Shown here in pieces: positions 47,801-58,527 of a DNA stretch of 64,000 nucleotides; the stretch's first letter is position 1; every line of letters starts with the position of its first letter. This DNA comes from Lycium barbarum. Its lineage: Eukaryota > Streptophyta > Magnoliopsida > Solanales > Solanaceae. A program made the position numbers and the translations under genes. Location of the stretch: NCBI RefSeq assembly GCF_019175385.1, contig NC_083340.1, positions 9,870,336 through 9,934,335 on the forward strand. The letters run 5' to 3'. The notes under the pieces were generated by a model. It worked only from the letters and a program-made list of their open reading frames with translations, searched no databases and was not told the origin of the DNA.

Positions 47801-48935
47801 AAGATTGTGAGAATCTAAATTCTACGTCTATTAAAGCATGCTAACGTAGAAATTATTATCAAGTGAAATGACGCATCTTGGTAAGCGTAAAGCTTATTGG
47901 ACATGCTGTCCAGACACCAGAAGATATCACATCATTTAAATAGAAATAGATATTGTCACAGCCTATATGAATTACTTGACAAAATTATATGAAAATTCCT
48001 GAAATTTTTTAAATGCTTGAAGCGTATACAAGTTGTAGAAATTTGTTCATAATTCTTATATGAATTAAGTTAAGCAAGGTGAACGCGATTTTATCACCTT
48101 AATGAATATTTACTTACTAAGGGCACAAATGACTCTATTTATCCTTGCGTCTTTGTAAAAATCAAAATCTGTCATATTGTTGGTGCAAGTTGATTACTTG
48201 AATATTATTGAAACTCTTAAAGAGTTCTCAAAAGCAGTATATTATCTGCGGAAAGAAGTTGAAATGAGAAACTTGCAGAATTTTTTGGTCCAGAAGTGCC
48301 AATCTTTATGCAATTGATGCATTTATATATTTTGCTATGACTATGAGGGATTATAGTCATACGATGTTGTTCTACATGACAGTCAAATCATATAAAGATA
48401 ACATCTGTTTATAAAGCAAGTCAGGAATGCACTTGGAGTGATTTCAATAATATTATATACCAATGCAACTCTATGAAAGACTGAAGATGCAACAACATAC
48501 ATATCCCAACTAAAGAGAGGATTCATAAAAGCACAAGGCATGTTTCACCAAAGTTGTTCTTCACACACGAGCTCCAAAAGAATGGTGATATCAACGTGCA
48601 ATAGATTGGTTCAAGTGATAATATGGTAGATTTATTCACCAAGTCTCTACCAACTGCAACTTTCGAGAAGATGATGCACACGATTGAGATGTGAAGATTC
48701 AAGTTTTTGGATTGAAGTTCTCATCAGGGGGAGTTAATACGCATTGTACTCTTTTTCCCTTTCAAGGTTTTTGTTCCACTGGGTTTTCCTTGTAAGGTTT
48801 TTAATGAGGCAACCAAATGGCGTATTATTAGAAACGTGTACTCTTTTTCCTTCACTAGAATTTTTCCCACTGGGTTTTTTTCTAGTAAGGTTTTAACGAG
48901 GCACATTATCTATCAAATAGACATCCAAGGGGGAG
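44847..48935 (+). pseudogene. Degenerate gag-pol of the decayed copia element
   Basis: Stops and frameshifts are everywhere, but order is kept. Reverse-transcriptase-like scraps occur at about 47990-48300. A clear RNase H C-terminal block lies at 48545-48720, with stretches equivalent to the intact element's KLFFTHDLQKNG and ADLFTKSLPT. It closes with the polypurine tract at 48921-48935. Confidence 0.75.
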
Positions 48936-49137
48936 TGTTATAAATATTTATTATTATGGATGTCTATTTTTAGGAGAAATATTAGGGTTAGTAACTTTGG
49001 GATCAAGTCACTTTTTCCCTATAAATATAGAGGTTTTTCTCCATTGTAAATCAACCCCTAACAAGAGAAATAAAAGAATTCCTCTCTTCTCTTCTTGTCT
49101 ACAATATTGTTCTTGCTTGCTTTATTATTTTATAACA
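48936..49137 (+). repeat. 3' LTR of the decayed copia element
   Basis: 202 bp. All 11 base differences from the 5' LTR are transitions. Confidence 0.92.
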
Positions 49138-49142
49138 GGAAA

Positions 49143-51129
49143 AACTTTTTCCTTTTTTCACGAGATATTTGTATTCATTTTGAGGCTCAATTAATTCAGA
49201 TTCATGCCGAAAAGTCTCAATTTGGAATAAAACATTCCCTACCAAAACGAGTTTACTTTTAAGGTTCAAATTCGAAATCTCTAATTAAAAATAAAAATTT
49301 ATTCCCAAGGTTTGGACCAGCGTTACCACCCCCACCACAACTAGGTGCAAATGGAGTGTTGTGCCGCCTGATCCATCCGAATTTAGTATTTCTGATGTGG
49401 GCATCAATTCATGGGTACAAAATATACTAAAATTGCAACAAGTAATAAGTCTAACCTATAATTTTAAAATATAACAGACTCAATCCTAAAATTTTAAATG
49501 TTTAATCTATAGAGCATAAATTCCGAACTCACATCTATGTTGATCAGGGAAAACTTTTTACACCAGAAGTATCATTGTACCAAATAATTTGTTTCGTATT
49601 TTGGGCAAAATGAGAATGCAAAACTTTGTTAGTTTATACATACAAAAGTGTGTCAATTTATTTGAAACAAAGCAAAACTGAGTGTCAAACATAAATATCA
49701 TCCTTATGATTATTGTTTCGGATTTTACACTGTTATAGCATCTACTGTCACAACTTCTTCTTCTTTTTTCCTGGAAAATCCTACTAATAGAATTGGGACA
49801 ACAAAATTAGAACATCTTCTAGGGAAAAAAAGTAATCATATCCTATATTTCTATTTATTAAAATAACAAAAAAAAACAGGGTGAGGGTGTATGCACCTGA
49901 TTTTGTATTTTGGAATGTGTGAGCTACTTTGCGTGGACAGCATAACAGCACGTGACTTCCAAATTCCAATTATCTGGTCGGAGCTCATGGGGCTTTGTTT
50001 ATTTATTTTTGGTTCTTACTTGTATTTATGTATTTTGGTTTCAAATCAAATAAATATCATTAATTCCGTAAAATTACATGCTCTACTCTTTGTATTCAAA
50101 TATTAATATCCAAAGAGTAACATGAGTAAAACTTTGCTCAACGCTTTTAAGAAAAAAAAAAACTATATTTCTTATTTCTGTTTCATTTTATATGACAGTG
50201 TTTTGATAAGGCATGAAGTTGAACAAGAGATAAAGAGAAGTTTTTTAACATGTGTTATATGTATAATATATCAAAAGTACCTTTAGAATCTTGTGATCTT
50301 AAACGTATCATATTATTCCTATAAGAAAGTACTATTAATAATAAAAATAAATAAAATGCTAGAAGTGAAAATGTTCCAAAATATAAACACATTAAATATG
50401 TCAATCAATTTGAAACGGACTAGAATGAAGTATTAATCTTCTCTAGTGCAATAATGAAAGGCCTAAACAGAGGAGGGAAATTCAAGTACTAAGAAATATT
50501 AAGTTAAAAAAAAAAAACTTGAGAAATCATGAATCATAAGTTACAAAAAAAAAACAAAAAAAAAAGTTTATAAATATTATACTATCTATTTTGGTAAAAG
50601 AAATTAAGGGGAATTTCACTAATTGAAGAAGCAACAAAAAGGAAGAAAACCTCTATAGCTAAAATAAAAGACTTAATTTATTAGCATTTTCTCAGATTTT
50701 TTTAATGTTCGTAAACATTTCTTTTGGCTTTCTTTTATCACATGAATCATGCATGGGAGAAGCATCAAAACCATGAAACATGCAGCACTATATTTTTTTT
50801 TTTAATCACATATCATAAATTAGGTATTACAAAATAATGGCAACAAACACGTCATATGCGGTATATTTGGTTGAAGGGTATTCCACGTCCGACCAATGTC
50901 CAGTTAGATTAGATAAGGACTCTTTTGATGTCTAGTGCACGTGATTGAAAGGGCCCAGCCCATGCGAGTACGCTGTAGGCCCAAAGCCCGCTTATTTACA
51001 ATCTACTTTTGAGGAAAGATCACGCGTGTTTTCTCAAACCAAAATAATTACCCGTTCATATCTCTATTACCTTCGTACCTCCAAAAAAATTCATAAGTAT
51101 TTACTCGCGATGCCCCCCAATTATAATAC
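49143..51129. other. Intergenic; nothing recognised
   Basis: AT-rich sequence with short A-runs. No ORF with a domain and no repeat family is recognised. Confidence 0.4.
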
Positions 51130-51585
51130 CAATATGATATATAAATATACCGAGATGGTATCATGGAAGATGCTTCGGTCCTTTTCTTAGTCTTCCATGA
51201 TACCATCGATATCATGGTATATAAATATATTGAGATGGTATCATGAAAGATGCTTCAGTCCTTCTCTTAGTCCTCCATGATACCATCATGTTATATAAAT
51301 ATACTGAGATGATATTATGAATGATTGTGTTCATTTACTAAAAATGACGCACTTTTCTCGAAAAAAACCTCTATGATGCCATCGTCTTATATACATATAC
51401 TGTGATGGTATCATGGAGGGCGGCTTCAATCCTTCAACGAGACACTCCTCAAGACCATGGTACCATCGTGGTATATAAATATATTGAGACAATATCATGG
51501 AGGACTGCTTCAGTCCTTCTCTTAGTCCTCTATGATTCCATCATGATATTAAACATACTGCGATGATATCATGGAGGAAGGGGTT
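51130..51585. repeat. Hairpin minisatellite, about 90-110 bp x 5
   Basis: Five units share TATATAAATATACTGAGATG, then GTATCATGGA, CTTCAGTCCTTCTCTTAGTC and TCCATGATACCATC. Within each unit TGGTATCATGGA pairs with TCCATGATACCA, so each can fold into a hairpin. Units differ from each other by substitutions and by one longer spacer. Confidence 0.85.
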
Positions 51586-52010
51586 TGGGCGATGGGGGCA
51601 CGTGGGGTAATTAGTTTGGGCTTAGCCGGGCAGAAGCAAAAATAGTTTGGGAGGGAGCATGGGCGGGTAATTAATTTGGGTTGGGCAGGCAATTAGTGAT
51701 GTTTTCCCTTTAATTTTCCTAGGAGATATACATAAATTATATAGTGTCTTTCTTTTTAAAAATTTGTGTTCAATTAAAGAATATTACATAAATTGTGATG
51801 GAAGGAAAAAAGAAAGGACCTTTTTCTACAACAATGCTTGAAAAGTATCTGATATTTTTATGGGAAATAAATCAGTAAATGAATAAAAATGGTCAATTTG
51901 TTCAAGGAGGAATCAATGATTTAGTATGCGTAATCCACAAAATTATCCGAAGATCCTACTAAGAGTTGTTAATTTTAACTTACTTAGCCAGCTCTTTCCA
52001 ATAGAACAAA
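51586..52010. other. Intergenic; nothing recognised
   Basis: A short GGGCGGGTAATTAATTTGGG-type repeat occurs twice at about 51600-51695. Otherwise plain AT-rich DNA. Confidence 0.35.
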
Positions 52011-52018
52011 GCATGACG

Positions 52019-52597
52019 TAGGCCTGTGCACGAATCGGTTCGGTTCGATTTTGGCCATCATCGAGTTGAAATTTCGAATTTCGACTTTCTAAAATTCTCA
52101 ACCAAACTCGATCCATTCTAGGTTCAATTTGATTCGTTTTTTATTATTTCGGTTCGGTTACACAAATCGATTTGTTCGGTTTATTCGAAATTTAAACAAG
52201 CAACTATTTCATTTCAGTTTTAGAGTAAACATAACAAAAAATAATGAGATCCTAAACTTGCAGCCTTATAACCAAGACATTAACCAAGAAAAAACCATAA
52301 ATTTGCAAGCATAATAGCATATAAATAGCAAAACAAGAGCTTGACAACTTGTGCAAGCATACAAATCTGCCAACACCACATTACATATACCAAATTAGTC
52401 ACTAGTGGCATATAAATTCGGTTTGTTCGGATCGGTTCGGTTGATAATTGAAACAAACCGTAACCGAACCGTTAAACCGTAATATTTTACAATTGCATTT
52501 GTAAATCGAAATCGAATTGTATTATCCAAATTAAATTATCCGAATTGTTTCGAATCGGTTCAGAAATTCGGATTGAACCGATTTGTGGACAGGCCTA
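52019..52597. mobile_element. hAT-type MITE, 579 bp, 8 bp target duplication
   Basis: Ends TAGGCCTGTGCACGAATCGG and the complement of the right end TAGGCCTGTCCACAAATCGG differ at two sites. The exact duplication GCATGACG flanks it (52011-52018 and 52598-52605). Subterminal CGGTTCGGTT motifs occur on both sides. No transposase is present. Confidence 0.95.
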
Positions 52598-52845
52598 GCA
52601 TGACGTGACAAAATATATCTTGGTAATGTTTACCTTGTTACCAAAATTAACGAAAATATGCTGATTCTTAAGGACAATGTTTTCGTCCTTTTAGTGATTA
52701 CTTCTTTTAAAAAGTTTAAATTAATTGAGACGACAATTCAAGTTACCTAAATGCAAATGATGTTTATGTGTAACTTTCATATCCTATTTTCCAATTCTCA
52801 GTATTGTAGAATTGTCGCACTATTGTAGACCAAACAAATTAGGTG

Positions 52846-53345
52846 TATTGGAAAAATGAATAGAGAAAAAGATACAGAATTTGGGAAATTTTTCTTGTGC
52901 ACTGTTTCATTGATGATGTACTATATTTATACAAGTATTGTATGTACAGAAAAATAATGAATCTCCTAAAACACTTGCTCTAATCTTATTGGCTAGAAAA
53001 ATAGCAAACTCTGTACAAAAGTATTATTTGTCATGTTGCTAATTATGGTTGGACAGCTGTGTGCTGAGTTGTGTTTGTTTTGGGTTGTGCTTGATAATTG
53101 GGCCAGCAGCAACATAATCTGTGTTTGTGGGACTTGGGCTTGAGTGATGACTTGGCCCAAGTATTTCTTCATCTGGTCCAAATGTTTCCTTACATAGTCC
53201 AACATATGTGTGTTTCACAGATTTAGGAAATATCGAAATTGACCTGTCCATTTCTTCTTCTTCACTTTGTTGATCAGTTGACCTGTCCATTTCTACTTCT
53301 TCACAGATCAGTTGATCGACATTATTGAGTTCAATAATGTCAACA
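52846..53345 (-). repeat. 3' LTR of the rearranged copia element
   Basis: 500 bp. On the minus strand it runs TGTTGACATTATTGAA to TTTTCCAATA. The polypurine tract (CTTGAGGGGGG on the minus strand, 53346-53356) abuts it. Confidence 0.9.
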
Positions 53346-54650
53346 CCCCCCTCAAGTTGGAGGGTAGGGGAGACACACCCAACTTGCGAAGTATCGAATG
53401 ATGGGAAGGACCTGAAAGAGATTTGGTGAAAATGTCGGCGATCTGAGACGAAGAGGGCACGAAATTCAGGGAAATCAACCCAGCAAGGAATTGTTGCCGT
53501 ACGAAGTGGCAGTCAAGATCGACATGCTTTGTACGTTCGTGAAAAACGAGATTCCGAGCTATGTGTAAAGCGGCTTGACTGTCGGAGTGGATCGGAATGG
53601 GAAGAGGAGGTGGCACCGACAAATCCCCCAAAATGCGATTCAACCAGGTAAGTTCTGCAACGAGTCTTCGTATAGATCTGTATTCTGCCTCTGCGGAAGA
53701 TAAGGATACTGATGCTTGTTTGTTTAATTTCCATGAAACAGGGGATCCTCCCACACTGATGAAATAACCACTTATAGAGCGTCTGGTGTCATGACATGTA
53801 GCCCAGTCCGCATCGCAAAATGCGAGAATGGACATAGAGGGAGAAGCATTCATGAATAGACCAAGACCAGGAGATATGCGAAGATATCGTACCACGCGAA
53901 GAGCAGCATCAAAATGTGGTAATCGATGATTCTGCATAAATTGGGAGAGATGTTGCACAGCAAATGACAGATCTGGTCTGGTATGTGTCAAATAATTCAA
54001 CTTTCCTATGAGTTGTCTGTATATGAGAGGATCCTTAAGTAAATCACCTGTTGTAGCTGATAATCTTTGAGTAGGATCTAAAGGAGACGAGACAGTAGGC
54101 AAATGATCACAGTTAAATTCTGAAATTAGATCCATGGTAAATTTCCTTTGATTCACCATCAATCCTTGTGGTTCCCGAATAACTTCTAATCCCAAGAAAT
54201 AATGTAAATCCCCAAGATCCTTGATTTGAAATTCATTATGTAAAAATTCTTTCAGATAGGATAACTCAAGTGAATCATTTCCAGTAAGCAATATGTCATC
54301 CACATAGACTGCCACTATGGAAATAGACTTACCTTGATGTTTAAAAAACAGCGAGTAGTCATTTAGGGAAGAAACAAAACCTTTAAAGTTTAAAGCTGCC
54401 CCAAGTCTAGCATACCACTGTCTTGAGGGTTGCCTCAGACCATATAAGGATTTCTTCAATTTGCATACCAAAGAATTAGGACCGGAAGGTTCCATTCCAG
54501 GTGGGAACTTCATATAGACTTCTTCTTGCAAATCCCCATGCAAGAAGGTATTATTGACATCCAACTGTGAAATGGGCCAATTTTTCTTTATAGCAACAGC
54601 AAGCAAACACCTAATTGTTGTCATTTTAACAACTGGTGAATAAGTTTTTG
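53308..54650 (-). CDS. Copia reverse transcriptase-RNase H, N-terminally cut
   Basis: The open frame is nominally 455 residues from 54675, but real family sequence starts near 54650 at TYSPVVKM. Earlier codons are read from the inverted gag. It contains the reverse transcriptase core ([26 protein letters not shown] at about residues 124-127, FLGLEV) and RNase H ([30 protein letters not shown]). No stop interrupts it. It copies element RNA to DNA in intact relatives. Here it has no start of its own and no linked integrase, so it is unlikely to work. The last codons run into the LTR. Confidence 0.85.
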
Positions 54651-54995
54651 ATGGGTTTAAATGAGGTTTATGCACCTGTAAGAAGCAGCATACTCATGAT
54701 GTCTCCTTTACCAAATGTTAACACAACTTATTCTCTTCTCATTCAAGATGAGAAACAAAGGGAGGTTTATGCTAACCCACATTTCCCAGGAGCAACATCT
54801 TCTTTTCATGTGACTCAACAGAAGTCTAGTACAGGAAACCTTTACCAACAGAAATCTGGTGCAGGAAATTTCTATCAGAATTCCAAAGGAAAGAACAACA
54901 ACTACAATAGCAATCTTTATTGCTCATATTGTAAGAAAACAGGACACACAATTGAAAAGTGCTACAGGCTGATAGGATACCCCCCCAGATGTTAA
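54640..54995 (+). pseudogene. Copia gag C-terminal half with zinc knuckle
   Basis: The frame begins in mid-gag ([17 protein letters not shown]) and includes the zinc knuckle CSYCKKTGHTIEKC. It ends at 54995 because of a frame change in the C7 run at about 54980-54986. The following frame (from 55009) carries on the same protein. The N-terminal half of gag is absent. Confidence 0.85.
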
Positions 54996-55008
54996 GTTTA
55001 CAAAGAGT

Positions 55009-56637
55009 TTGAAAGCACAAAATCCTAATAGAGTTGCTAACAGTGTATCAACAGGTTTTCAACCTGTGTTCTCAGGTCATGGACATCAGATGTCTGGACC
55101 TTACTTTCAAGGGCCAGCAACAAATATGCAGCCTGGTTTCACAGGCAATGGACAGCAGGGACAACATACAGGAATGCAACCTAGTATTGGAGTGCAGGCT
55201 AGTATTGGAAATGGAGCTTTCTCCCAGGATCAGTATATGCAGTTGAATCAAATGTTTCAGAGTGCACAACTTGGGCAAAGTGCATTTCCTCCCAATGCAC
55301 CTTCAGATGTGCAAGCAAATGTGATTCAATATGCTGGTATCTTTCAAAACAATCCTTTAGCATATTTTACTTATGCAAATTCTGGGTGTTGGATTCTAGA
55401 TTCAGGAGCCTCACAGCATATGTCCTATGATCCTGCTATTTTCACTAACTTATTAGTTCTAAAGGTTCCTTTAACCATTAAATTACCTAACTCTTTCACT
55501 GTCAAGGTGACTCATGCAGGATCTGTTTCTCTTTTTCCTGATCTAGTGTTGAAGAATGTGCTATTTGTCCCCTCATTCAGAATAAACCTAATCTCAGTAC
55601 ATAAATTATGTGTCCAATTCATATGTACTCTAATGTTCTCTCCTACATGTTGTCTTTTACAGGGTCTTTCAATGAGGAAGCCTCTGGTTCTTGGTGAGGA
55701 AAGGAATGGGATCTACATGCTCAATTCTTCTAATTCTGTTCAACTATTTTTTCAAGACAATACTAGCACTAATTCTAGCAAATCTATTTCCAGTTGTAAT
55801 ATCCCTAGTAGTTGTTTTTCTGTTCCTGTAAGAGATAAGGATGATGTAAGACTTTGGCATCAAAGGCTAGGCCATATGCCCTTTACTGCAATGAGAAATC
55901 TTAGTTTCAATTTACCTAATCCTTCTGATGATTACATTTGTGATGTTTGCCCTTTTGCAAGACAATCTAGATTGCCCTTCACACAGAGTTCCATTAAAAC
56001 CAAGAAAGTTTTTGAACTTATTCATATTGATACATGGGGACCCTATAAGCATCCTACCTATGATGGTTTTAGATACTTCTTAACTATTGTGGATGATTTT
56101 AGTAGGGGTACTTGGACTTACTTGTTAACAACCAAGAGTAATGCTTTTCCCATGATAAAAAATTTTCTAGCCTTGGTTGAAAGGCAGTTTAGTACCAAAG
56201 TAAAGTGTATTAGGTCAGACAATGCTCTAGAACTAGGTTCTGGTTCTATTTTATCTTCTTATTTTGCATCACAAGGGATTCAACATCAAACCTCTTGTAC
56301 TGCCACCCCTCAACAAAATGGGATTGTTGAGAGGAAGCATAGGCATCTTCTTGAGACATCTAGGGCCTTACTACATCAATATAAAGTACCTATTTCCTAC
56401 TGGGGAGACTGTTTACTAACTGCTACCTTTTTAATTAATAGATTCCCTTCAAGTGTTCTTAAGGGAAAGTCACCTTATCAAATTCTGTTTGGTCAACCTC
56501 CTTCTTACACATATCTCAAGTGTTTTGGTTGCCTATGCTTTGCTTCCACTTTGGCACATAACAGGACCAAATTTGCACCAAGGGCAGTACCATGTGTTTT
56601 CTTAGGTTATCCTCCAGGAAAGAAGGGTTACAAAGTA
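55009..56637 (+). pseudogene. Copia protease-integrase on the plus strand, C-terminally cut
   Basis: The frame is 551 codons, of which about 543 are element sequence. A Gln/Gly-rich linker is followed by the protease motif WILDSGASQHM (Asp131), the zinc region (LWHQRLGHMP, CDVCPFARQ), and the DDE integrase core (HIDTWGPYK, SDNALELGSG, QQNGIVERKHR). It ends with VFLGYPPGKKGYKV at 56637. There it runs straight into an LTR in the opposite orientation, which supplies the last few codons and the stop. The frame itself is open. Confidence 0.88.
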
Positions 56638-57026
56638 ATGAATCTCCTAAAACACTTGCTCTAATCTTATTGGCTAGAAAAATAACAAACTCTGTACAAA
56701 AGTATTAATTGTCATGTTGCTAATTATGGTTGGACAGCTGTGTGCTGAGTTGTGTTTGTTTTGGGCTGTGCTTGATAATTGGGCCAGCAGCAACATAATC
56801 TGTGTTTGTGGGACTTGGGCTTGAGTGATGACTTGGCCCAAGTATTTCTTCATCTGGTCCAAATGTTTCCTAACATAGTCCAACATATGTGTGTTTCACA
56901 GATTTAGGAAATATCGAAATTGACCTGTCCATTTCTTCTTCTTCACTTTGTTGATCAGTTGACCTGTCCATTTCTACTTCTTCACAGATCAGTTGATCGA
57001 CATTATTGAGTTCAATAATGTCAACA
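56636..57026 (-). repeat. Truncated 5' LTR of the rearranged copia element
   Basis: 391 bp match 52955-53345 with four differences. The 109 bases at the U5-side end, the primer site and the leader are missing at the junction with integrase. Confidence 0.92.
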
Positions 57027-57031
57027 AGGTG

Positions 57032-58418
57032 TTTAAGAAATTTGTCAAAACCCTGTTTCTCAACTTTTATCATTTCTTAGTTTGGGGAGTATCGTTTTTC
57101 CAAAATAATCAGTCGAATTGTCTTTTTTTTTTAATTCTTAAATATTACTCCTATGGACAAGAAATATTCGTATAAGACCTCACATCAATACCAAAATGAT
57201 TTAAACTTATAAAACATAGTTTACGAAAGATGGTCCGATTATAAAACAAGAAATATTCGTATAAGACCTTACAAATTCAAATGCAAGTCCAGTTGTATTC
57301 ATCTTTCTTTGTTAACCATGCAAAACAATTCTTTCTTTTTGGCTTATGTTTGAGAGTTTTTTTTTTTTTTTGGCTCTAAAGCGATTTTTCCTTTCTTACA
57401 AGAAGTCCAATTCAAGGACACGTAACAAAGCCAATTAATTAAGAGGACAAATAAATAAGCAGATGCTTTCCCAGCATGTGAAAATTAAAGTAGTTCTCTT
57501 ACCCAAATCACGTGTTTCCCCTTATTTGCCAAACTATTTTTTTGAAGAGAAAATAAGTTGGATGTTCTCAATGTCAACATCTTGCAGATAGTAACAAGTA
57601 GTAACCATTTTTGTCCAAGTCGTCCCTATCTCATTTTCCTACCGATCGATATGACAATATCTCTACCATGGATAGGAACGATATTATGGGCGTGTTTGGT
57701 ACGAAGAAAAATGTTCTCCACAAAATGTATTTAGAAAGGTATCATTCTAAATATTTCAACTTAATAAGCCAATCAACTGACCAAAGAGACTTAAGTTCTT
57801 CTCTTTAATCGTAGTAGAGAATCATGATAGATAAATTTATATGGAATGTACTTACAGTAACAACTTATCAATTGATCCAACTACTTGAAAATTTATGGAA
57901 TGCTTTGTCATAGTAATACCCCTTCCTGTATCAGACCCCTGAGTATATGCAGATTCCCAATAGCAATGTCAAGGGTTCTTGCAACTATTAACTTGTATTA
58001 TGTTAATCATGTAGCTTATAACTTTAAGTTCAACACATAAACCGAACTAAGATTGTATAAAGAGGAGGTAAAGAACAAAAAGCACATTTATGAATAAACA
58101 AGTATCTAGCTTTACTCCAAAATCTGGTATAATTCAATTAAATTTTCCATGAATCTTCATTACATCAATCCAAGAACCAATATTCATGCACACGAAATTC
58201 CTTTAACATTTGGTTAGGTCTACAGCATAGCATAGTAGAGAGGTTCCCTAACTGAATCTCTTTTTGGTGCTTCTTATCCTTCTTTCTTGTTGTCAAAGCT
58301 GTTGTGAACTCTCAAAAGAACTAAGGGAAGAATTAAGGGAATAAATTAAGGGAAGATTTAAGGGAATAACTCAAACTTGCACTTTGCTGCAGCAGACACA
58401 ATGTTGGAAAAGCACGGT
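57032..58418. other. Intergenic; nothing recognised
   Basis: AT-rich DNA between the copia element and the H+-ATPase. No ORF with a domain and no clear repeat is seen. Confidence 0.4.
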
Positions 58419-58424
58419 TTTATT
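58419..58424 (-). terminator. Poly(A) signal candidate of the H+-ATPase gene
   Basis: AATAAA on the minus strand, about 105 nt after the stop codon. Position and motif fit a near-upstream element, but plant signals are loose. Confidence 0.35.
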
Positions 58425-58527
58425 GACAAACTCGAAACCAAAAATGCAAACTAAATAAAAGCGAAGCACTCCATAAATGAGAAAAAGGGGAATGGCATCT
58501 GCAGCTTCACAGAGGACTCTCCTCTCA

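Larger units (their letters stand above)
44642..49137 (+). mobile_element. Decayed Ty1/copia element, 4.5 kb
   Basis: LTRs 44642-44846 and 48936-49137 are flanked by the exact duplication GGAAA (44637-44641 and 49138-49142). The primer site CGTTATCAGCACGAG and the tract ACATCCAAGGGGGAG match those of the element at 1152-6687, so they are related. The LTRs differ at 11 sites plus a 3 bp indel in about 202 bp, so this copy is older than the one at 52846. The inside has no long ORF. Confidence 0.93.
52846..57026 (-). mobile_element. Young Ty1/copia element with inverted gag-integrase half
   Basis: The element lies in minus orientation with LTRs 52846-53345 (full, 500 bp) and 56636-57026 (391 bp, lacking the U5-side end). 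AGGTG flanks both outer ends (52841-52845 and 57027-57031). Reverse transcriptase and RNase H run on the minus strand (54650-53308), but gag, protease and integrase run on the plus strand (54640-56637). The start of gag with its leader, the end of integrase and the start of reverse transcriptase are missing. The LTRs share 387 of 391 bases, so the insertion is recent. Confidence 0.93.

Noticed and set aside
52993..53290. Two small minus-strand frames duplicated at 56674-57073
   Set aside because: They are LTR sequence of the rearranged copia element. The repetition is only the second LTR.
54640..56637. A separate second copia element on the plus strand beside the minus-strand one
   Set aside because: No plus-strand LTR, primer site or target duplication flanks it. 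The one AGGTG duplication encloses both halves, and the missing parts complement each other.
52846..57026. Simple autointegration as the cause of the inversion
   Set aside because: Autointegration joins a complete LTR end to an internal site. Here the LTR at the junction lacks 109 bp, so breakage and rejoining fits better.
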